Assembly (NCBI GenBank): GCA_964401335.1
Contig: CAYNYK010000108.1
Location: 1-18,302, forward strand
Direction of reading: 5' to 3'
Origin: JAAYCU01 sp964401335
GTDB taxonomy: Bacteria; Planctomycetota; Phycisphaerae; UBA1845; PWPN01
Length of the DNA stretch: 18,302 nt
A model generated the notes under the pieces. That model did not search any database. It saw nothing but the letters and a program-made list of their open reading frames with translations, and was not told the origin of the DNA. The position numbers were made by a program, and so were the translations under genes. The number at the start of each line of letters is the position of its first letter. The first letter of the stretch is position 1. Of the stretch, positions 13,685 to 18,302 are shown one piece after another.

Positions 13685-14776
13685 ATGCTATCGATCTTGC
13701 TGCTAATTCTGGGCTTGGCAATCCTCACGGCTGGGGCGGAGATACTGGTACGTGGCGCGACGGGCGTTGCCCGTGCGGTTGGACTGCCGTCGCTGATTAT
13801 CGGCCTGACGGTGGTGGCCTACGGAACCAGCGCGCCGGAACTGGCCGTCAGTGTGCGGTCCGGCCTCAGTGGACAGGCCGATATCGCCCTCGGCAATGTC
13901 GTGGGCAGCAATACCTGCAATATTCTGCTTATCCTTGGTCTCTCGGCCCTTGTGAAACCACTGGCCGCCTCGGCCCAACTGGTTCGGCTCGACGTGCCCG
14001 TCATGATCGGCGTTTCACTGCTGGCGTGGTTGTTGGCGGCAAACGGCTCCATTGAGCGGGTCGAGGGTGTCGGATTGTTTCTCGGTGCGATCGTTTATAC
14101 CGCTTTGCTGATTTATCTGGGCAAGCGTCAGGCGACGGATATGGCCCCGAGCGACACTCCCCGTCCTCCTCTATCGGAGAAACCGCCGGGGTTGTGGGTC
14201 TCGGTTGGGCAGGTCGTCGTGGGGCTTGTTCTGCTTGTGCTGGGAGCGCGATGGCTGGTTGGCGGGGCGGTGATTCTAGCCCGTATGCTGGGGGTCAGCG
14301 AATTGATGATCGGTTGCACGATCGTTGCTGCCGGCACATCCTTGCCGGAACTGGCGACCTCCGTGGTTGCCGCTCTGAGAGGCGAGCGCGATCTGGCGGT
14401 GGGTAACGTGGTGGGCAGTAACATATTCAACATTCTTGCGGTGATGGGCGCGGCCGCCGCGGTCACCCCCGGCGGTATCGCCGTGGCTCCGGCGGCCCTG
14501 CGCTTTGATATCCCCGTGGCCGTGGCGGTGGCCGGAGCATGCCTGCCTATTTTCTTTACCGGTGGTCGCATTTCGCGCGGGGAAGGGGCCCTATTTCTTG
14601 GGTATTATGGCGGGTATATTGCGTTTCTCATTCTCGCGGCGACCAGGCATCCCGCTTTATCGAGTTTTCGGACGGCCATGATTTGGTTTGTGATACCCCT
14701 GTCGGTTCTCGGCGTGGCCGTCAGCGTGGTGGACTGGATCGCCTATGGACGGGCGCGTTCCAAGCACGTTGCTTAA
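13685..14776 (+). CDS. Calcium/sodium antiporter, CaCA family (YrbG-like)
   Basis: An inner-membrane cation exchanger. It has 363 residues in two homologous halves of about five helices, each with the alpha-repeat signatures. The first half has GTSAPELAVS (47-56) and GNVVGSNTCNILLI (70-83). The second half has GTSLPELATS (217-226) and GNVVGSNIFNI (240-250). These Glu, Asn and Ser residues coordinate the cations. A soluble Pro-rich loop (about 148-168) links the halves. GGAGAGAAGG lies just upstream of the ATG at 13685. The gene starts 118 nt after mgtE and may share its transcript, together handling divalent cations. The exchanged ions (Ca2+/Na+ or Ca2+/H+) cannot be fixed from sequence. Confidence 0.9.
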   Translation: MLSILLLILGLAILTAGAEILVRGATGVARAVGLPSLIIGLTVVAYGTSAPELAVSVRSGLSGQADIALGNVVGSNTCNILLILGLSALVKPLAASAQLVRLDVPVMIGVSLLAWLLAANGSIERVEGVGLFLGAIVYTALLIYLGKRQATDMAPSDTPRPPLSEKPPGLWVSVGQVVVGLVLLVLGARWLVGGAVILARMLGVSELMIGCTIVAAGTSLPELATSVVAALRGERDLAVGNVVGSNIFNILAVMGAAAAVTPGGIAVAPAALRFDIPVAVAVAGACLPIFFTGGRISRGEGALFLGYYGGYIAFLILAATRHPALSSFRTAMIWFVIPLSVLGVAVSVVDWIAYGRARSKHVA

Positions 14777-14829
14777 CCCCGTACGATCTCAATGTTCCCG
14801 ATAAGGGTTTCTCGAAGACCACGGGTGAA

Positions 14830-16812
14830 TCAGCATCCGCGCGACCGACCGGGGCCGGCCATGCACGCCTTGAACATGGCGAAATCATTCGCATCCACGT
14901 CGTTGTCGTCGTCCAGGTCCGCGTCTCCACAGCCGTTGGCGGGAGGTGTCGAACTGCCCGAGTAGCAAAACTGGAAGTGCCCAAAATCCTCCATATCCAC
15001 GTCCCCGTCGCAATCCATGTCGGCCACCCCGCTGGCGACCGTGACCATGCGGATAGCTCGGGCCTGGCGGCCATTGCTATCCGTAACGGTTATGGACGCA
15101 CGCAGCAAACCCCAGTCGTGGAAGATATGTTGCACCGTTTGACCACTTTCGGACGAACCGGAGGAGAAATCCCATAACCAGTTTGTAATGGTTGCGCCGG
15201 GAAGAGGATGAGTGGCGGTGGCACTGAAGGTTATGGGGCAACTTGCGGTCATGTCACCGCTGGGATCATTGGTTTGGACTTGGGGAAACGCTTCGCAGTA
15301 ATCCATGAAGGTGTCCCAGGCAGCCAGCGAGTTGCAGTAGTGATTGCTCGGAATGGCGGGGAACTCGGCATCCGGAACAATCCGAATGAATGCATCCGCC
15401 GGAGACAGGAAGGTCCGGAGATATCCGTGGGCCAGGAAATAGTCTCGCGCGGCCTGGTGGATACTTAGGGGAACGACCGTGTCATTGGATCCCTGAACGA
15501 TGGCGATGGCCAGTTGATTCGCTTTGGTCAGATCGCCCGCGGTGGTAAACATGCCGGAGTCCCAGTTTCCGGCGCGGGAGACGATCATGCGGAAGATCTC
15601 CGGATGACGCACGCCGGTGTAATAGGTGGGGATCCCGCCGCCCGACCAGCCGGTCAACAACACGCGATTGGTATCCACGGCGAAATTGAAGGTGGAAGCC
15701 TCATAGTTGACGATCTGATAGTAGATGGCCAGGATCCGCTGCTCGTCGACTTGGGATTGACTCTCACCCGTCCAGGGGTTGACCAGCCCGCCGTTGGCCC
15801 CGGTCATGGCCGGCGCCGCCACGATAAAGGGTTGATTGTGCCCATTGACATTGCCGTTATTCTCGGCCAGTTGATACCATCGCGTGTTGGCGTATCCCCC
15901 CTCGCAGCAACCCCAGATCGGATCCGGATTCAAGCCGATCTCCTCGTCGGCGGTGGTCACCGTGCTGTGGCTGGTGATAACCAACGGAAGCGGATTGGCG
16001 GCCGTGGCCGTCGTCGGCACATAGAGGTAGAAATCACCGCAGTCATAACTGTTTTGACGTAATACAATTTGACCTTTCGGTGAAGTAGGGGTCGGAAGCG
16101 GTGCTCCCCCGGCTATAAATTTGACCTCGAAATCCAGAATGATGATCGCATCCCAGCCGGCCACACCCACCGTTCCGGTTGACGAATTGTCGAAGGTGCG
16201 CCCGCCGACTACCGGATTGCTTTGCGTCCCGATCAGAACGCCGTCAACGCGGAATTCGAAATTGCCGTCCAAGGCCCGGACTTTGTATTCATGGGTCTGG
16301 GTGACGTTGAAGCCGGGAATAAAGTTGGTGGCCGCCCCGAAATTCGTCCCGAACGAATAGCTCCCACCGGCATTGGCCTTAAGTACATAAAAGTTGTCGT
16401 TGATATACTGAAAGGTTAACGCCGATCCGGTATTGCCGCGCACGGCGATGCCAATATCCGCGTTGCTATCGGTACCCTTGCCATGCATTACCACTTGGTA
16501 ATCGTTGATATATTCACCCTCGAAGGGCAGACCCTGGGTCACGGGTGTGCAATGCTGCTGACTGAGGTAGACCAGAGTGCAGGCCTCCCCACCGGTCTGC
16601 CGCAGAGCATCCAAAGTACTGTCGCCATCGGAATCGTACGCCGTAAACGAACCAGCCAGCGAACCCCATTCGGCGCCGACCCCGCCGGTGAAGCTGGTCG
16701 TGTAGAGTACTTGGCCGTCGGCCGGAGCCGCTGAAACTGAGGAAACCATCGAGACCATCGTCACGAAAAATACGGCCGTCAATGAACACAAAACTTTCAC
16801 TCCCGCCCTCAT
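14830..16812 (-). CDS. Secreted esterase-like protein: LamG-like, alpha/beta hydrolase, PKD, dockerin-like tail
   Basis: A protein of 660 residues from the ATG at 16812 (AGGA about 7 nt upstream); a TTG at 16827 is less likely. It has a signal peptide (about 1-28, cleaved near SVSAAPADG), then a concanavalin/LamG-like beta domain (about 33-235). An alpha/beta-hydrolase domain follows (about 248-510), with nucleophile motif GWSGGG (Ser390) and likely Asp444 (GSNDT) and His491 (SNHYC), as in poly-3-hydroxybutyrate depolymerase or feruloyl esterase-like enzymes. A PKD domain (about 520-596) and a duplicated EF-hand dockerin-like tail (about 598-655, DMDCDGDVD and DLDDDNDVD) complete it. The exported enzyme probably attacks polymer esters; its substrate is unknown. 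Its tail resembles that of the neighbouring upstream gene. Confidence 0.8.
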   Translation of the reverse strand: MRAGVKVLCSLTAVFFVTMVSMVSSVSAAPADGQVLYTTSFTGGVGAEWGSLAGSFTAYDSDGDSTLDALRQTGGEACTLVYLSQQHCTPVTQGLPFEGEYINDYQVVMHGKGTDSNADIGIAVRGNTGSALTFQYINDNFYVLKANAGGSYSFGTNFGAATNFIPGFNVTQTHEYKVRALDGNFEFRVDGVLIGTQSNPVVGGRTFDNSSTGTVGVAGWDAIIILDFEVKFIAGGAPLPTPTSPKGQIVLRQNSYDCGDFYLYVPTTATAANPLPLVITSHSTVTTADEEIGLNPDPIWGCCEGGYANTRWYQLAENNGNVNGHNQPFIVAAPAMTGANGGLVNPWTGESQSQVDEQRILAIYYQIVNYEASTFNFAVDTNRVLLTGWSGGGIPTYYTGVRHPEIFRMIVSRAGNWDSGMFTTAGDLTKANQLAIAIVQGSNDTVVPLSIHQAARDYFLAHGYLRTFLSPADAFIRIVPDAEFPAIPSNHYCNSLAAWDTFMDYCEAFPQVQTNDPSGDMTASCPITFSATATHPLPGATITNWLWDFSSGSSESGQTVQHIFHDWGLLRASITVTDSNGRQARAIRMVTVASGVADMDCDGDVDMEDFGHFQFCYSGSSTPPANGCGDADLDDDNDVDANDFAMFKACMAGPGRSRGC

Positions 16813-16901
16813 GGGACTTCCTCTCAAATGAAATGCTGCCCGCGGACACGGTAGTCAAAGACCTGCTTTCAGCTTTTACGCGTGTTCGCGCACCTTCCAC
16901 G

Positions 16902-16917
16902 TCGGCTCAAGAGCCGA
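16902..16917. other. Inverted repeat in the leader of the esterase-like gene
   Basis: TCGGCT and AGCCGA flank the 4-nt loop CAAG. With the promoter predicted at 16927-16955 the hairpin would begin within a few bases of the transcript 5' end, where it could stabilise the mRNA or act as an operator. No T-run is present. Confidence 0.4.
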
Positions 16918-16926
16918 GCTTCCGGC

Positions 16927-16955
16927 ATGATACACCATTTCAGTTATTTTTGCAA
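16927..16955 (-). promoter_or_regulatory. Predicted sigma-70-type promoter of the esterase-like gene
   Basis: On the minus strand, TTGCAA (16955-16950) and TATCAT (16932-16927) are exactly 17 bp apart within a locally AT-rich stretch. The start would be near 16920, leaving a leader of about 108 nt before the ATG at 16812. This would separate the gene from the secreted-protein gene upstream. Confidence 0.5.
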
Positions 16956-16969
16956 ATATATTTACCGTG

Positions 16970-18302
16970 TTACTCGCAGGCGGGAGGGGCATCGGCCCCG
17001 CCCAGACAGCCTTTAAGCACGTTAAAATCGTTCAGGTCCACGTCGTTATCGTTGTCCAAGTCGGCCGCGGAACACCCGCTCATGGGGGCTACGCCGCTAC
17101 CGCTGTAGCAGCGTTGCAGAATCCCGAAGTCGGTCAAGTCCACGTCGCTATCGCCATCTAAATCCGCCTTGAGGCGTACCGTTACCTGCCAGGACTCGTC
17201 ATCGCTGCCGACTGAATTGCTGGCCCGGATGGTAATGGTATAGGTTTGGCCGATCTGGGCGGAAGTCGGGGTCCAACCCGAGACGTAGCCGTCGCCGCTG
17301 ACCTGTACACCGCTAGGCCCGCTGACCACCGACCAGGTGATCGGCGTGGTTCCCTGAACGAGACTTAATTGTTTGGTGTATGGAGTTCCGACCGAGGCCG
17401 TGTCCGGATCGGGCGAAACCTCCGCGATTATCGGAGCGACGTTACTGCCGCTTCGCGGCGGCGTGGCGTTACTACCGAGGTCCACCTTAAATACGCGAAG
17501 CAGTGAATACCGATCACCGGGAGATCCGCCGCTGTAATCGGTACGATAAGCCCGGAACGTCGAACCAAGCTGGATATGCAGAATCTGCGGATTCCAGGAG
17601 CCGGTATAGTTGAACTGTCCAGGCGGCGACACCTCCACCAGCGTGTTACCCGGAATCCCCCGATACCAGCGCATCTTGCCGTTGCTCCAGGTGATTCGGA
17701 ACCGGTAGTTCGTCGTCGCGTTCCATTCCCAGACCGCGGAATATTCATCGAAGACCAGGCCGTTGGAATACGCGCTGGGTTTCATCTTGTCCGTCGATCC
17801 GGGATAGTTGATCCGGCGCTGCTGGGAGCGCAGATTGCTGCTGTAGTACGTACTGTTGCTCAAGGCCGGATTCGGACTCAATCCGTAACTGTCGCATACC
17901 GCGATGAATTCATGCACATGCGGGTACATGTTTGTACCGGGAACCAACCCATACAAATCCCATTCAATGGAGCCGGCTGCCCAGGAGCCGCCGGCTAACG
18001 ATTTATCCAGGTCGTAGTATACAAAGTCACGACTACGAGCCGCCCCCGTGACCGAACAGTTGGTGGCCGATTGGGTGAGCGTATATCCGTCCGCCGAGAA
18101 GATTCCGCTGCCACGCTGCCCGGTGATCTTGCTGGTATTCACGAGAGTGTCCTCGAACACCATTCCCGCGAGAGTGTTCTGCACGGTGACATTCCAGCTT
18201 TCGTCATCCGAGCCCTGGCTGTTGGTCGCCCGGATCGTAATGGAGTAACTGCCCGTTGTCGTCGGCGTCCAGCCGTAAACCTGCCCGCTGCCGCTGACCT
18301 GC
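16970..18302 (-). CDS. Secreted multidomain protein, 3' part (Ig-like, LamG-like, Ig-like, dockerin-like)
   Basis: The frame is open to the window edge, so the 5' end is missing; 443 residues are visible. An Ig-like He_PIG-type half domain comes first, ending GSDDESWNVTVQ. Next is a beta-rich domain of about 200 residues resembling family-16-type or LamG-like folds (EWDLYGLVPGTNMYPHVHEF, VWEWNATTNYRFRITWSNGK). A complete second Ig-like repeat ends GSDDESWQVTVR, nearly the same as the first. The final 55 residues are a duplicated dockerin-like tail (DLDGDSDVDLTDF, DLDNDNDVDLNDF) with paired cysteines. It is probably extracellular and carbohydrate- or polymer-binding. No catalytic motif was recognised, and the internal ATG near 18184 is not a plausible start. 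Confidence 0.75.
   Translation of the reverse strand, partial: QVSGSGQVYGWTPTTTGSYSITIRATNSQGSDDESWNVTVQNTLAGMVFEDTLVNTSKITGQRGSGIFSADGYTLTQSATNCSVTGAARSRDFVYYDLDKSLAGGSWAAGSIEWDLYGLVPGTNMYPHVHEFIAVCDSYGLSPNPALSNSTYYSSNLRSQQRRINYPGSTDKMKPSAYSNGLVFDEYSAVWEWNATTNYRFRITWSNGKMRWYRGIPGNTLVEVSPPGQFNYTGSWNPQILHIQLGSTFRAYRTDYSGGSPGDRYSLLRVFKVDLGSNATPPRSGSNVAPIIAEVSPDPDTASVGTPYTKQLSLVQGTTPITWSVVSGPSGVQVSGDGYVSGWTPTSAQIGQTYTITIRASNSVGSDDESWQVTVRLKADLDGDSDVDLTDFGILQRCYSGSGVAPMSGCSAADLDNDNDVDLNDFNVLKGCLGGADAPPACE

Overview
The window looks like a chromosomal segment of a planctomycete, most likely of the class Phycisphaerae. Three things suggest this: two secreted proteins ending in the duplicated Asp-rich dockerin-like tail (DLD.D.DVD..DF...CYSGS) with paired cysteines; a membrane protein with the C..CGYNL / CPECG zinc ribbon common in that phylum; and moderately high GC. 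This is judged by eye; no database search was possible.

Layout. Bases 1-1760 are accessory DNA: two islands of short palindromes of REP type, several with a GTAG foot (111-290 plus 568-691, and 1461-1712), a broken REP-associated/IS200-like transposase between the halves of the first island, and, between the islands, a minus-strand pair of small genes (DUF6883 then DUF4926) whose first start codon overlaps a remnant that resembles a DNA methyltransferase C-terminus. Next come a secreted repeat-rich protein of unknown function (1762-3081, minus) and coaD (3154-3657, minus). cimA (plus strand, to 5585) follows a leader holding a short ORF with an Ile-Ile-Ile-Leu-Ile-Ile run and an intrinsic terminator, the layout of an isoleucine attenuator. 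After a frameshifted gene remnant (5605-5790) come a zinc-ribbon membrane protein, murJ, a TPR-like membrane-anchored protein, an O-antigen ligase/polymerase-family protein and a PduO-type cobalamin adenosyltransferase. All are on the minus strand and closely spaced; transcription probably starts near 11804 and runs leftward, giving a cell-envelope operon headed by a cobalamin enzyme.

Divergent from that operon is mgtE (plus strand), with a leader of about 270 nt that contains a 41-codon ORF rich in acidic residues and proline, reminiscent of the enterobacterial MgtL leader peptide. A CaCA-family cation antiporter follows. The right end holds two minus-strand secreted proteins: a LamG-like/alpha-beta-hydrolase/PKD/dockerin protein (14830-16812) and the 3' part of an Ig-like/LamG-like/dockerin protein that runs off the window.

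The most interesting signals are the predicted cimA attenuator, the MgtL-like ORF before mgtE, the paired filled and empty REP islands, and the DUF6883-DUF4926 pair attached to a methylase-like tail. All four rest on sequence inspection alone.
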